DNA of 64,000 nucleotides from Mycobacterium sp. BK086. Its GTDB lineage: Bacteria > Actinomycetota > Actinomycetes > Mycobacteriales > Mycobacteriaceae. The notes below the pieces were generated by a model. The model was not told the DNA's origin, did no database searches, and saw nothing but the letters and a program-made list of their open reading frames with translations. The stretch lies in the NCBI GenBank assembly GCA_004362315.1, contig SNWL01000004.1, forward strand, positions 186,001 through 250,000, read 5' to 3'. Position numbers and translations under genes: made by a program. Positions 1 to 10,385 of this stretch are shown one piece after another; position 1 is the stretch's first letter, and each line of letters opens with the position of its first letter.

Positions 1-1
1 G

Positions 2-418
2 GTCAACGCGGTGACCACCGATCCGAGTGACATCAGCGTGCAGGTCTCGAATTCCACCGGACAGGACGGGTTGGGCGCGACCGCGGCCGCAGCATTGCGC
101 GAACACGGCTTCCGCGTGCTGGAGCCCGAGGACTACACCGGCAGCGCCGTCACCACGACGACGGTGATGTTCTCTGCCGGCAACGAGCAGGCCGCCGCCA
201 CGGTCGCCGCGGCGTTCCCCGCCGCGCAGATGGAGCGGGTCGACGGCCTGAAGAACACCGTCCAGGTGGTTCTCGGGCCTGACTTCAGCGCCGTCGGGGC
301 GCCGCCGCCGAGCGGATCGACGGTCAGCGTTCACGTCAGCCGCAACACCAACAGCACCCCCACGCAGCTGCCCGAGGACCTCACCGTCACCAACGCCGCG
401 GACGTCACCTGCGAGTAA
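2..418 (+). CDS. LCP (LytR-CpsA-Psr) family protein, C-terminal LytR_C part only
   Basis: The reading frame is open at the window edge, so this is the 3' part of a longer gene. The visible 138 residues resemble the LytR_C domain that follows the catalytic LCP domain in mycobacterial proteins that attach arabinogalactan to peptidoglycan. Seen: a [13 protein letters not shown] start of the domain, an Ala-rich helix, and a Ser/Thr-rich tail ending in Cys-Glu. The catalytic LCP domain is outside the window. In M. tuberculosis the neighbour of phoY2 is the LCP gene Rv0822c, which fits. Function is inferred from the family. Confidence 0.75.
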   Translation, partial: VNAVTTDPSDISVQVSNSTGQDGLGATAAAALREHGFRVLEPEDYTGSAVTTTTVMFSAGNEQAAATVAAAFPAAQMERVDGLKNTVQVVLGPDFSAVGAPPPSGSTVSVHVSRNTNSTPTQLPEDLTVTNAADVTCE

Positions 419-449
419 GCCGGTCCGGGCACGGCGGTCGTTTGCTTTC

Positions 450-467
450 ATTCACCGTTCGTTCACC
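450..467 (+). promoter_or_regulatory. Candidate RegX3/Pho box upstream of phoU
   Basis: Two direct repeats, ATTCACC and GTTCACC, are separated by GTTC, giving an 11-bp period. This matches the paired GTTCACC (reverse GGTGAAC) half-sites known for SenX3-RegX3 in mycobacteria and PhoP in Streptomyces. It lies about 50 bp before the phoU start, so phoU is probably induced under phosphate limitation. Binding is inferred. Confidence 0.55.
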
Positions 468-513
468 CCGCCTGGGCATACTCAGCGCTCACGCAGAAAG
501 TAGGGTGGGTGCT

Positions 514-1179
514 ATGCGGACCGCGTACCACGAGCAACTCGATGCTCTGACCAACCAGCTGGCCGACATGTGTCGGTTGGCCGGGGTCGCAATGGAACGG
601 GCGACCCAGGCGCTGCTCCAGGCCGACCTGGTGCTCGCCGAACAGGTCATCACCGACCACGATCAGATCTCCGCGGCCAGTGCCCGCGCAGAGGAAGCGG
701 CCTTCGTGCTGCTGGCCCTGCAGGCGCCGGTGGCCGGCGATCTTCGGGCCATCGTCAGCTCGATTCAGATCGTCGCCGACGTCGACCGGATGGGGGCACT
801 GGCGCTGCATGTCGCCAAGATCGCCCGCCGCCGACACCCGCAGCACACGCTGCCCGAGGAAGTGAACGGCTACTTCGCCGAAATGGGCCGTGTTGCAGTC
901 GAATTGGGCAATAGTGCCCGCGAGGTTCTGTTGTCCCGGGATCCGGAGAAGGCTCGCCGCATCCGCGAGGAAGACGACGCGATGGACGACCTGCACCGGC
1001 ATCTGTTCACCGTGCTGATGGATCGCGAGTGGAAGCACGGCGTGGCCGCCGCGGTCGACGTGACGCTGCTGGGCCGGTTCTACGAGCGCTTCGCCGACCA
1101 TGCCGTGGAGATCTCGCGGCGAGTGATCTTCCAGGTCACCGGCCGACTGCCCGAGGAAGAGGAAACCCCGGCTTACTGA
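514..1179 (+). CDS. phoU: Phosphate signalling complex protein PhoU (PhoY2-like)
   Basis: A 221-residue all-helical protein of the PhoU family, with two PhoU three-helix repeats at about residues 15-100 and 120-205. Visible motifs include [13 protein letters not shown] in repeat 1 and [16 protein letters not shown] in repeat 2 (the metal-binding E/D-rich PhoU signature). PhoU couples the Pst transporter to the SenX3 kinase and keeps the Pho regulon off when phosphate is plentiful. The start chosen is the ATG of [10 protein letters not shown]; an in-frame upstream ATG would add 24 residues unlike the family. It is convergent with pstB, separated by a strong hairpin. Confidence 0.93.
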   Translation: MRTAYHEQLDALTNQLADMCRLAGVAMERATQALLQADLVLAEQVITDHDQISAASARAEEAAFVLLALQAPVAGDLRAIVSSIQIVADVDRMGALALHVAKIARRRHPQHTLPEEVNGYFAEMGRVAVELGNSAREVLLSRDPEKARRIREEDDAMDDLHRHLFTVLMDREWKHGVAAAVDVTLLGRFYERFADHAVEISRRVIFQVTGRLPEEEETPAY

Positions 1180-1187
1180 GATTCAAT

Positions 1188-1224
1188 GAAAAGGCCGGTA
1201 TCGCTTGGCGATACCGGCCTTTTC
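1188..1224. terminator. Bidirectional intrinsic terminator between phoU and pstB
   Basis: A perfect 16-bp stem (GAAAAGGCCGGTATCG with its complement) closes a 5-nt loop CTTGG. The A-run on one side and T-run on the other let it act on both the phoU and the pstB transcripts. Confidence 0.85.
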
Positions 1225-1238
1225 GTATAGCGGGCGGG

Positions 1239-2015
1239 TTAGCCGAACCGGCCGGAGATGTAGTCCTCCGTGGCCTTCTGGCTGGGGTTGGAGAAGATCT
1301 TCTCGGTGTCGTCGATCTCGACCAGTTTGCCCGGCTTGCCGGTGGCCTCCAAGTTGAAGAACGCGGTCTGATCGCTGACCCGCGCGGCCTGCTGCATGTT
1401 GTGCGTGACGATGACGATCGTGAACTCCTGCTTGAGTTCTCCGATCAGGTCCTCGATGGCCAGCGTGGAGATCGGGTCCAGTGCCGAACACGGCTCGTCC
1501 ATCAGCAGCACGTCGGGCTGCACGGCGATGGCGCGGGCGATGCACAACCGCTGCTGCTGACCGCCGGACAGACCGCCGCCGGGCTTCTCGAGGCGGTCCT
1601 TGACCTCGTTCCACAGGTTGGCACCCTTGAGTGAACGCTCGCAGGTCTCGTCGAGCACCTTGCGGTTGCGCACGCCCTGCAGCTTGAGTCCGGCCACCAC
1701 GTTGTCGCGAATCGACATGGTGGGGAACGGATTCGGCCGCTGGAAGACCATACCGATGGTCTTGCGCACACCGACCGGGTCGACACCCGAGCCGTAGATG
1801 TCCTCACCGTCGAGTAAAACCGAACCCTCGACGCGCGCTCCGGGGATGACCTCGTGCATGCGGTTGAGCGTGCGCAGCACGGTGGACTTCCCGCAACCGG
1901 ACGGACCGATGAACGCGGTCACGTTGCGCGGCGGCACCGCGAGCGACACATCGGCGACCGCGTGGAACGCGCCGTAGTAGATGTTGACGTCTTTGAGATC
2001 AAGCCGCTTGGCCAT
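1239..2015 (-). CDS. pstB: Phosphate ABC transporter ATP-binding protein PstB
   Basis: 258 residues, the usual PstB length. Walker A is GPSGCGKST, the Q-loop lies in VFQRPNPFP, the ABC signature is LSGGQQQR, and Walker B is [13 protein letters not shown]. PstB drives high-affinity inorganic phosphate import through PstC/PstA at the membrane. It is the last gene of a pstS-pstC-pstA-pstB operon, 9 bp after pstA. In M. tuberculosis phoT is the gene at this position next to phoY2, so phoT is an alternative name; the complete pst operon here favours pstB. Confidence 0.95.
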   Translation of the reverse strand: MAKRLDLKDVNIYYGAFHAVADVSLAVPPRNVTAFIGPSGCGKSTVLRTLNRMHEVIPGARVEGSVLLDGEDIYGSGVDPVGVRKTIGMVFQRPNPFPTMSIRDNVVAGLKLQGVRNRKVLDETCERSLKGANLWNEVKDRLEKPGGGLSGGQQQRLCIARAIAVQPDVLLMDEPCSALDPISTLAIEDLIGELKQEFTIVIVTHNMQQAARVSDQTAFFNLEATGKPGKLVEIDDTEKIFSNPSQKATEDYISGRFG

Positions 2016-2024
2016 CGAAAGCTC

Positions 2025-2939
2025 CTAAACCTTCTTCGGGGCAAAGAATTTGGCGACGAAGCGCGCGCCGATGTTGAGAATCGCGATCAACACGATCAAC
2101 GTCAGCGCCGCACCCCAGAGCCGGTCGGTGGGAACGGGATTGGCGCCCGCACCGGCCGATGTCTGGTCGTACATCATGCCGGGCAGCGAGCCCATGAATC
2201 CGTTGAACATGTCGAAGTTCATCGCTTGGGAGTACCCGACCAGGATCAGCAGCGGTGCCGTCTCTCCCATGACGCGGGCCAGCGCCAGCATGATGCCGGT
2301 GACGATGCCCGACAGAGCGGTCGGAATGACAATGCGGGCAATGGTTTTCCACTTCGGCACACCGAGCGCGTAGCTGGCCTCGCGCAGATCCATCGGCACG
2401 ATCCGCAGCATCTCCTCGGTGGAGCGCACGATCACCGGGATCATCAGCAGGACCAGGGCCAGCGACACCGCGAAGCCGGACCGCTGGAAACCCAGGGTCG
2501 CGACCCACAGGGCGTAGATGAACAGCGCGGCGACGATCGAGGGCACACCGGTGAGGATGTCCACCATGAACGTGGTGAGCTTGCCCAGCTTGGTGCCGCC
2601 GCCGTACTCCACCAGGTAGATCCCGACGAAGACGCCGATCGGAATCGAGATGATCGCGCAGAAAAGTCCTTGCAGCACAGTGCCCACCAGGGCGTGGTAG
2701 ACACCGCCGCCGGCCATGAAGGCCGTCATCCCGGCCTGCGAGTTGGTCCACCAGGTGCTGTCGAGGACGATGCCGATGCCCTTGGTGATCACCGAGTACA
2801 GCACCCAGATCAGCGGCACCACTGCGACAGCCACCGACAGCGTCACCAGGACGGTGGCGGTGTTGTTGGTGATCTTGCGCCGCAGGCTGACCGCCTGGAA
2901 AGTGGGCGCCTTGACCGGCTTGTCCAGAGTCGAGGTCAT
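2025..2939 (-). CDS. pstA: Phosphate ABC transporter permease PstA
   Basis: 304 residues with about six hydrophobic membrane segments and a MetI-type permease domain in the second half. The cytoplasmic EAA loop that contacts PstB is [14 protein letters not shown] followed by the conserved Gly-x(9)-Ile/Val pattern. It forms the channel heterodimer with PstC. Its start codon overlaps the pstC stop by 4 bp, so the two are translationally coupled. Confidence 0.95.
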   Translation of the reverse strand: MTSTLDKPVKAPTFQAVSLRRKITNNTATVLVTLSVAVAVVPLIWVLYSVITKGIGIVLDSTWWTNSQAGMTAFMAGGGVYHALVGTVLQGLFCAIISIPIGVFVGIYLVEYGGGTKLGKLTTFMVDILTGVPSIVAALFIYALWVATLGFQRSGFAVSLALVLLMIPVIVRSTEEMLRIVPMDLREASYALGVPKWKTIARIVIPTALSGIVTGIMLALARVMGETAPLLILVGYSQAMNFDMFNGFMGSLPGMMYDQTSAGAGANPVPTDRLWGAALTLIVLIAILNIGARFVAKFFAPKKV

Positions 2940-4009
2940 CGCGCTCCCCTCCCGGCCACGGCGGCGCGGGCCGCCGAGTTGACCACGAACGTCAGGATGA
3001 ACAGCACCAGGCCCGCCGCGATATAGGCGCCTGCCTTGTACTGGTCGTTGAATTCTGAAGCGGCCGAGGCGATCTTGCTGGCGAAGGTGTAGCCGGCGTC
3101 GAACAGCGACCAGCCGAACGCCTTCTGCGTGCCGCGCAGGATGATCAGCAGCGCGATCGTCTCACCGAGGGCGCGGCCCAGGCCGAGCATCGCCCCGCTG
3201 ATGTAGCCGGACAGCCCGAACGGCAGCACCGTGGTCCTGACCACTTCCCAGCGCGTCGCACCCAGCGCCAGCGCCGCCTCGATCTGACCGCGCGGCGTCT
3301 GGACGAACACCTCGCGGCTGACGGCGGTGATGATCGGCAGGATCATCACCGCCAGCACGATCCCGGCGGTGAAGATCGTTCCGCCGCCGGCCACCGAGGC
3401 ATTGCCGGTGTCGAACAGGAAGATCCAGCTGAGATTGCCGTTGAGCCACATCGCGAACGGCTTGAGCACCGGCGCCAGCACGTACAGGCCCCAGACGCCG
3501 TAGATGATCGACGGCACGGCGGCCAGCAGATCCACCATGTAGCCAAGCGGCCCGGACACCCGGCGTGGGGCGTATTGCGTCAGGAAGATCGCGATACCGA
3601 GCGCGACCGGCATCGCCAGGACCAGTGCGAACAGCGAGACGAACACCGTCACCTGCAGCAGATCCAGGATGCCGAACTTCATGTGGGCGGTATCGGTGGT
3701 GAGCCAGGTACCGCCGTAGGTGAAGAAGTTGACGTCGTTACGCCCCAGCGCCGGTACCGCACGCCAGACGAGGAACAGGCCGATCGCGGCGATCAGCGCG
3801 ATGACGAAAATGCCGGAGCCTTCGGACAGCCCCCGGAAGATCCGGTCACCGATCCGGACTTTCGCGTGTCCGGACGGGTTCGTCGGGATCGAAGGCTTCT
3901 CCGGGAAGGGCGCGGCCACGACCTCACCGGATCCAGCGTCCGCTGGATTAGGTCCGGGTACGTCTTGGGTCACATCCACCCCATCGCTCACTGATCTCTC
4001 CATCGTCAC
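2936..4009 (-). CDS. pstC: Phosphate ABC transporter permease PstC
   Basis: 357 residues with a hydrophilic N-terminal tail of about 65 residues, then six membrane segments and a MetI permease domain. The EAA loop reads [14 protein letters not shown]. It partners PstA. The first possible start is GTG; an ATG two codons later (MERSVSD) is equally possible. It follows pstS by 27 bp and overlaps pstA by 4 bp. Confidence 0.94.
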   Translation of the reverse strand: MTMERSVSDGVDVTQDVPGPNPADAGSGEVVAAPFPEKPSIPTNPSGHAKVRIGDRIFRGLSEGSGIFVIALIAAIGLFLVWRAVPALGRNDVNFFTYGGTWLTTDTAHMKFGILDLLQVTVFVSLFALVLAMPVALGIAIFLTQYAPRRVSGPLGYMVDLLAAVPSIIYGVWGLYVLAPVLKPFAMWLNGNLSWIFLFDTGNASVAGGGTIFTAGIVLAVMILPIITAVSREVFVQTPRGQIEAALALGATRWEVVRTTVLPFGLSGYISGAMLGLGRALGETIALLIILRGTQKAFGWSLFDAGYTFASKIASAASEFNDQYKAGAYIAAGLVLFILTFVVNSAARAAVAGRGAR

Positions 4010-4036
4010 CGCAATCGACCTGCCTCGCCAGCGCTG

Positions 4037-5164
4037 TTACTGAATTGCTTTGACGGCGGTCAGCAGACGCTGCTTGAACGCGTCGGGCAGCGGCACGTAG
4101 CCGGCCGCGGCCAGACCCGCCTGGCCGTCGTTGGCCGCCACGGTCAGGAACGACTTGACCGCCGCGGAGGTGTCGGCGTCGTAGCCCTTCGAGCAGACGA
4201 TCTCGTAGGTCGCCAGCATCAGCGGGTAGGCGCCGGCGGCCTTGGTGGAGTACAGCGACTTCAGATCCAGCACCAGGTCGTTGCCATCACCCGAGATCTT
4301 GGCGGAGTCGATGGCGGCCTTGGCCGAATCGTCGGTCAGCGCGACGGGGCCGCTGCCGGTGTCGATCTGGGCGACGGTCAGCTTGGCCTGGTCGGCAAAG
4401 CCCTTCTCGACGTAGCCGATCGCACCCGGGGTGGCCTGCACGGCCTGCACTACGCCTGCGGTCTTCTGCGCGCCTTCACCGGCGCCGCCCTGGAACTCCT
4501 TGCCGGCACCCTTGGTCCAGCTCTCCGGAGCGGCAGCGCCCAGGTACTTCTGGAAGTTGTCGGTGGTGCCCGAGGAATCCGAGCGGTAGATCGGGGTGAT
4601 CTTCTGATCGGGCAGCGAGGCACCGCTGTTCAGTGCGGCGATCGCCGGGTCGTTCCAGTTGGTGATGCCACCGCTGAAGATCTTGGCCAGCACGTCGGCG
4701 TTGACGACGAGCTTGTCCACGCCCGGGAGGTTGTAGCCCAGCGCGACGGGCCCGAAGACCAGCGGCAGGTTCCAGGCCGGGTTGCCATTGCAGCGCTTGG
4801 CGGCGGGGTCGGTCTGATCCTTCGACAGCGCCGAGTCGGAACCTGCGAAATCGACCTGGCCCGCGATGAATTGGGTGACACCGGCACCCGAACCGGTCGG
4901 GTTGTACGAGAGGTTCTTGCCCGGGCACTTCTGGCCCCACACCTGGTTGAACACCGCGATCGCGTTCTGCTGCGCGGTCGAGCCCTCGCCGGTCAGGGCG
5001 TTCTTGCCACCACAGTCGGCCGACGCACTGGACGACCCGGACGCTGCCGTCGAGGACGACGTTCCGGCATTGTTGTCGCTTCCGCAGGCGGTGAGCGTCA
5101 GGCCGGTCACGGCCGTTGCTGACACGGTCACGAAGAACGCCTTGCCAAACCTGTTCAGATTCAC
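4037..5164 (-). CDS. pstS: Phosphate-binding lipoprotein PstS
   Basis: 375 residues. The signal peptide ends in a lipobox LTAC with the lipidated Cys27, so the protein is anchored on the outer face of the membrane. Phosphate-binding loop motifs are visible: GEGSTAQQNA, GSGAGVTQF, the SDSALS segment and RSDSSGTTDNFQKYL. It delivers phosphate to PstC/PstA. It is the first gene of the pst operon and is preceded by GGTGAAC repeats, so it is expected to be induced by phosphate starvation. Confidence 0.95.
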   Translation of the reverse strand: MNLNRFGKAFFVTVSATAVTGLTLTACGSDNNAGTSSSTAASGSSSASADCGGKNALTGEGSTAQQNAIAVFNQVWGQKCPGKNLSYNPTGSGAGVTQFIAGQVDFAGSDSALSKDQTDPAAKRCNGNPAWNLPLVFGPVALGYNLPGVDKLVVNADVLAKIFSGGITNWNDPAIAALNSGASLPDQKITPIYRSDSSGTTDNFQKYLGAAAPESWTKGAGKEFQGGAGEGAQKTAGVVQAVQATPGAIGYVEKGFADQAKLTVAQIDTGSGPVALTDDSAKAAIDSAKISGDGNDLVLDLKSLYSTKAAGAYPLMLATYEIVCSKGYDADTSAAVKSFLTVAANDGQAGLAAAGYVPLPDAFKQRLLTAVKAIQ

Positions 5165-5262
5165 CTATCCCACTTTCTCCAGTGTTGCCCTGTTCGCCCC
5201 GGTAGGAGCGCATGCACCACCCGGGAAGTTAGGCGTTCGTGGTGGACGGAACCCACCTGGAA

Positions 5263-5292
5263 TATGAACGAGAGGTGAACAGGTTGGTGAAC
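5263..5292 (-). promoter_or_regulatory. Candidate RegX3/Pho boxes upstream of pstS
   Basis: Two exact GGTGAAC half-sites, 12 bp apart, are preceded by a degenerate third copy (TATGAAC) 11 bp further. They lie about 100-130 bp upstream of the pstS start, in the orientation expected for transcription on the minus strand. The same motif occurs in front of phoU. RegX3 binding is inferred. Confidence 0.6.
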
Positions 5293-5315
5293 GGCGCATT
5301 GCGGGCGACCGCTAA

Positions 5316-7054
<1,739 letters not shown>

Positions 7055-7261
7055 CCGACTCTCCAATGCCCTGGATGCTCATCGTCGACAGCGCCGTCAC
7101 GTTGACCCACCAGACTCATGGGCGACATATGGCCGTTACCCGACCATGGGTCACATAACTTTAACCCGCTACCTGCTATTTAGCCGATTTGGCGGATTCG
7201 GCCGCCAACCCCAGCGGTGCGGGGCGGTGGTGGCGCGCGCGCCGTGGGCCAGAATGTGCAG

Positions 7262-8059
7262 GTGCGAAAGCTGCTGATCACCCTGGGAGCCGCGGTGCTC
7301 GCCGTGCTGGTCGGGGCGGTCGGCGCCGATTTCGGAGCGACGATCTACGCCGAATACCGGCTGGCACGCACGGTCCGGACCGCCGCGAACCTCTCGTTCG
7401 ATCCGTCGGTGGCCATCCTGGGCTTTCCCTTCATCCGGCAGGCCATGCAGCACCATTTCCACGAGATCGAGATCAAGGCGAACGGCGTTGACCACCCCGT
7501 GGTTGGCAGGGCTTCGCTGGAGGCGACTCTGCACGACATCGACCTCACCCAGTCATCGTGGCTGATCAGGCCGGATGCGAATCTGCCCGTCGGGAAGCTG
7601 GAAAGCCGCATCATCATCGACTCCGGCCATCTCGGGCGGTTCATGGGAATGAAGGACCTGATGGTGGAAGCGCCGTCGAAGGAGACCAACGACGCGACCG
7701 GCGGCACTACGGAGTCGGGAATCTCCGGCAACAAGGGCCTGGTGTTCACCGGAACGCCCACGAAGGCCGACTTCGACAAGCCGGTGAGCGTCGCGGTCGA
7801 CCTGTCGACCGCCGGCGAGGACCAGACGACGCTGGTGTTCACCGCGACCGATGTGCAGACCGGCCCGGGCACGGCCGACCAGGCGGTCCCCGAGGACAAG
7901 AAGGCCGCCGTGCTGGCGGCGTTCAGCGGCAGCCTGCCTGGTCAGAAGCTGCCGTTCGGGGTGCGCCCCACCACCGAGGGCGCCCGCGGATCGGACATCA
8001 TCATCGAAGGCATCACCGAGGGAGTAACTGTGCGCCTCGACGGGTTCACACAGTCATGA
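7262..8059 (+). CDS. lmeA: LmeA-like DUF2993 cell-envelope protein
   Basis: About 265 residues with an N-terminal hydrophobic signal or anchor (KLLITLGAAVLAVLVGAVGA) followed by a DUF2993 domain. The M. smegmatis homologue LmeA is a periplasmic phospholipid-binding protein needed for lipomannan elongation; the orthologue also neighbours glnR and thiX. Start is uncertain: GTG codons before VRKLL are possible, and the chosen GTG sits 6 nt after a weak -10-like CAGAAT. A GTG 15 codons upstream is less likely. The stop overlaps the thiX start by 4 bp. Confidence 0.8.
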   Translation: MRKLLITLGAAVLAVLVGAVGADFGATIYAEYRLARTVRTAANLSFDPSVAILGFPFIRQAMQHHFHEIEIKANGVDHPVVGRASLEATLHDIDLTQSSWLIRPDANLPVGKLESRIIIDSGHLGRFMGMKDLMVEAPSKETNDATGGTTESGISGNKGLVFTGTPTKADFDKPVSVAVDLSTAGEDQTTLVFTATDVQTGPGTADQAVPEDKKAAVLAAFSGSLPGQKLPFGVRPTTEGARGSDIIIEGITEGVTVRLDGFTQS

Positions 8060-8472
8060 CCCCCACCGTCACCGCGATCGTCGCGATCGTCGCCGCGCTC
8101 GGCGTGGCCGGGGTCGCCGGCGTGCTGCACAACCGGCGCTCGGGCGTCGTACGCGAAGCCGAAGCGGTCGACGTCGACGTCAGCGACCTGGGCCTTTCCC
8201 GTACTGGGCCGACGATCGTCCATTTCAGCGCAGTGTGGTGCGGACCCTGCGCGGGGGTTCGCCGGGTGGTCAACGAGGTCTGCACCAAGATGAGTGACGT
8301 CGCTCACGTCGAGATCGACATGGACGCCAATCCGGCTGCCGCACGCAAGCTTTCGGTCATGTCGTTGCCGACGACGTTCATCTTCGACGCACAGGGCCGG
8401 CAGCGATACCGGACGGCAGGGGTTCCCAAGGCCGCTGACCTGCGCTCGGCCCTCGAACCTCTGTTGGCCTGA
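8056..8472 (+). CDS. thiX: Membrane-anchored thioredoxin-like protein ThiX
   Basis: 138 residues: one N-terminal membrane helix (about 4-24) and a thioredoxin fold with the WCGPC active site (Cys62, Cys65) and the cis-proline loop MSLPTTF. It probably reduces disulfides at the outer face of the membrane; the substrate is not known. It overlaps lmeA by 4 bp. Its position just before a sulfur-transfer operon suggests a shared role in thiol metabolism, which is inference. Confidence 0.85.
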   Translation: MTPTVTAIVAIVAALGVAGVAGVLHNRRSGVVREAEAVDVDVSDLGLSRTGPTIVHFSAVWCGPCAGVRRVVNEVCTKMSDVAHVEIDMDANPAAARKLSVMSLPTTFIFDAQGRQRYRTAGVPKAADLRSALEPLLA

Positions 8473-8488
8473 GACCCCTGTTATTGGG

Positions 8489-8494
8489 TAGCAT
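8489..8494 (+). promoter_or_regulatory. -10 box TAGCAT for a leaderless transcript
   Basis: TAGCAT fits the mycobacterial TANNNT -10 consensus and lies 7 nt before the GTG of the poly-cysteine leader peptide, so the transcript would begin at the start codon. The ATG contained in the box is an alternative, less likely start. Confidence 0.6.
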
Positions 8495-8501
8495 GTCTGG
8501 C

Positions 8502-8594
8502 GTGTCGGCCCGCCTCGAGCTCTCGCTCACCAAGCGTCGCGCAGTTGATCTGTGCCGCGTCGCGGGTTGTTGCTGTTGTTGCTGTAGCTGCTGA
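8502..8594 (+). CDS. Poly-cysteine leader peptide, cysteine-responsive attenuator
   Basis: A 30-residue open frame starting at a leaderless GTG. It carries the core KRRAVDLCRVAG, then six consecutive Cys, Ser, a last Cys and the stop. RRxVDLxRV is the core of actinobacterial leader peptides placed before sulfur genes, and leaderless poly-Cys ORFs have been reported in mycobacteria as cysteine-responsive attenuators of exactly this downstream operon. About 90 nt of structured, GC-rich RNA separate it from the DUF4395 gene. An in-frame ATG three codons upstream would give 33 residues. Ribosome stalling on the Cys codons is the expected sensor; this is family knowledge plus inference. Confidence 0.85.
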   Translation: MSARLELSLTKRRAVDLCRVAGCCCCCCSC

Positions 8595-8684
8595 GTAGCC
8601 GCGCCTCTAGTTTCGCGCCGCCACTCTGGAGCGGCCGTTTGCGGCTCGTCTCCGTCCAGCCCGATGAGCAACAGGAGTAGATAG

Positions 8685-9152
8685 ATGTCGACCAGCACCA
8701 CCACCGCACCCGCACAGGTAGACGTGCGCGGGCCCCGCTTCGCGGCCTGGATCACCACCGCTGTCCTGATCGTCGCACTGGCCATCTCGGGGTTCAGCAC
8801 GGTCGCCGCCGCGATCCTGCTGGCCCTGCAGGCCGTCGTCTTCGCGATCGGTGCGCTGCGCGGACCCCGTCAGCATCCGTACGGACTGATCTTCGCCAAT
8901 CTGGTGGCGCCCCGGCTTAGCCCCGTCTCCGAACGGGAACCGGTACCGCCATTGAAGTTCGCACAGTTGGTGGGGCTGGTGTTCGCCGTCGTCGGCGTCG
9001 CCGGCTTCGCGTTCGGTGCACCGCTGCTCGGCGTCATCGCCACCGGCTTCGCCCTGTTCGCCGCTTTCCTCAACGCAGCCTTCGGCATCTGCCTGGGCTG
9101 CCAGCTCTACCCACTCGTAACCCGGCTGCGACCCGCTCCGGCCGCACCCTGA
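8685..9152 (+). CDS. DUF4395 integral membrane protein
   Basis: 155 residues with about four membrane helices in two hairpins and a conserved CxxC-like pair in GICLGCQLYP near the C-terminus. DUF4395 proteins are commonly found next to thioredoxin and rhodanese genes; the molecular function is not established. Start: ATG 10 nt after AGGAG. It is first in the DUF4395-cysA2-sseC operon behind the poly-Cys leader. The paired cysteines at the membrane suggest redox or sulfur handling (inference). Confidence 0.85.
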   Translation: MSTSTTTAPAQVDVRGPRFAAWITTAVLIVALAISGFSTVAAAILLALQAVVFAIGALRGPRQHPYGLIFANLVAPRLSPVSEREPVPPLKFAQLVGLVFAVVGVAGFAFGAPLLGVIATGFALFAAFLNAAFGICLGCQLYPLVTRLRPAPAAP

Positions 9153-9186
9153 GACTTCAAAGACTGCAACCGAAAGGAACCACTTC

Positions 9187-10020
9187 ATGGCACGCTCCGA
9201 CGTCCTGGTCTCCACTGACTGGGCCGAGAGCAATCTCGACGCGCCGAACACCGTCTTCGTCGAGGTCGACGAGGACACCAGCGCCTACGACGACGGCCAC
9301 ATCGCCGGCGCGGTGCGGTTGGACTGGAAGACTGAGCTCCAAGACCCGGTCAAGCGTGATTTCGTCGACCAGCAACAGTTTTCGAAGCTGTTGTCCGACA
9401 AGGGAATCAGCAACGACGACACCGTGATCCTGTACGGCGGCAACAACAACTGGTTCGCCGCCTATGCCTACTGGTACTTCAAGCTGTACGGCCACGAGAA
9501 CGTCAAGCTGCTCGACGGTGGCCGCAAGAGGTGGGAACTCGACGGACGCCCCCTGGTCACAGAGGTGCCGGCTCGGCCGTCGACGTCGTACTCGGCCGCC
9601 GCCCCGGACACCAGCATTCGCGCGTTCCGCGACGAGGTGATCGCCGCGATCGGCACCAAGAACCTGGTGGACGTCCGCTCCCCCGATGAGTTCTCCGGCA
9701 AGATCCTCGCGCCCGCGCACCTGCCGCAGGAGCAGAGCCAGCGCGCTGGGCATATCCCCACCGCGATCAGCGTTCCGTGGAGCAAGGCTGCCAATGAGGA
9801 CGGCACCTTCAAGTCCGACGAGGACTTGGCCAAGCTCTACGCGGCGGCCGGTTTGGACGGCGAGAAGGAGACCATCGCCTACTGCCGCATCGGCGAGCGC
9901 TCGTCGCACACCTGGTTTGTGCTGCAGGAACTGTTGGGGCACAAGAACGTCAAGAACTACGACGGTAGTTGGACCGAATACGGCTCCCTGGTGGGGGCCC
10001 CGATCGAGTTGGGAAGTTGA
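9187..10020 (+). CDS. cysA2: Thiosulfate sulfurtransferase (two-domain rhodanese) CysA2/SseA
   Basis: 277 residues, two rhodanese domains. The first is catalytically inactive; the second carries the active Cys233 in the loop CRIGERS. It transfers sulfane sulfur from thiosulfate to acceptors such as cyanide or thiols in the cytoplasm. A ribosome site GAAAGGAA precedes the ATG. sseC follows after 2 bp. M. tuberculosis has two identical copies (cysA2, cysA3), each with an sseC gene. Confidence 0.93.
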   Translation: MARSDVLVSTDWAESNLDAPNTVFVEVDEDTSAYDDGHIAGAVRLDWKTELQDPVKRDFVDQQQFSKLLSDKGISNDDTVILYGGNNNWFAAYAYWYFKLYGHENVKLLDGGRKRWELDGRPLVTEVPARPSTSYSAAAPDTSIRAFRDEVIAAIGTKNLVDVRSPDEFSGKILAPAHLPQEQSQRAGHIPTAISVPWSKAANEDGTFKSDEDLAKLYAAAGLDGEKETIAYCRIGERSSHTWFVLQELLGHKNVKNYDGSWTEYGSLVGAPIELGS

Positions 10021-10022
10021 TC

Positions 10023-10325
10023 ATGTGCTCTGCACCTAAACAAGGACAGACCCTGCCTGCCGGTGTCGACCTCGAGAAGGAAACCGTGATCACCGGTCGC
10101 GTCGTGGACGACTCGGGTCAGACGGTGGCTGGTGCGTTCGTGCGCCTGCTGGACTCCAGCGACGAGTTCACCGCCGAGGTGGTTGCCTCGGCGACCGGCG
10201 ATTTCCGGTTCTTCGCCGCGCCGGGTACCTGGACCGTGCGTGCACTGTCCAAGGTCGGCAACGGCGATGTCACCGTGGCGCCGTCGGGAGCCGGCATCCA
10301 CGAGGTCGACATCAAGGTCGCTTGA
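10023..10325 (+). CDS. sseC: SseC-like DUF1416 protein
   Basis: 100 residues with a beta-rich DUF1416 domain (a carboxypeptidase-regulatory or prealbumin-like fold: TGRVVDDSGQTVAGAFVRLLD). It starts MCSAPKQGQ, with the conserved Cys2. Genes of this family always follow cysA2/cysA3 in mycobacteria and are assigned to sulfur metabolism without a known reaction. It lies 2 bp after cysA2 and is followed by a strong hairpin, so it ends the operon. Confidence 0.9.
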   Translation: MCSAPKQGQTLPAGVDLEKETVITGRVVDDSGQTVAGAFVRLLDSSDEFTAEVVASATGDFRFFAAPGTWTVRALSKVGNGDVTVAPSGAGIHEVDIKVA

Positions 10326-10341
10326 TCGCTTGATCGAGGGT

Positions 10342-10368
10342 GGCTCGGGCGGTGCGTCCGCCCGAGCC
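10342..10368 (+). terminator. GC-rich hairpin terminating the cysA2-sseC operon
   Basis: A perfect 11-bp stem, GGCTCGGGCGG with its complement, closes the loop TGCGT. There is no U-run, as is common in mycobacteria. It also directly precedes the promoter of the next gene. Confidence 0.6.
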
Positions 10369-10373
10369 CCGGA

Positions 10374-10379
10374 TAGACT
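10374..10379 (+). promoter_or_regulatory. -10 box TAGACT for a leaderless transcript
   Basis: TAGACT (TANNNT) lies exactly 6 nt before the GTG of the small membrane protein gene, so transcription should start on the start codon. Confidence 0.6.
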
Positions 10380-10385
10380 GACAGC

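Noticed and set aside
1854..3026. 390-codon open frame opposite pstA/pstB
   Set aside because: His/Arg/Gln-rich translation antisense to well-supported genes; an artefact of high GC at third positions.
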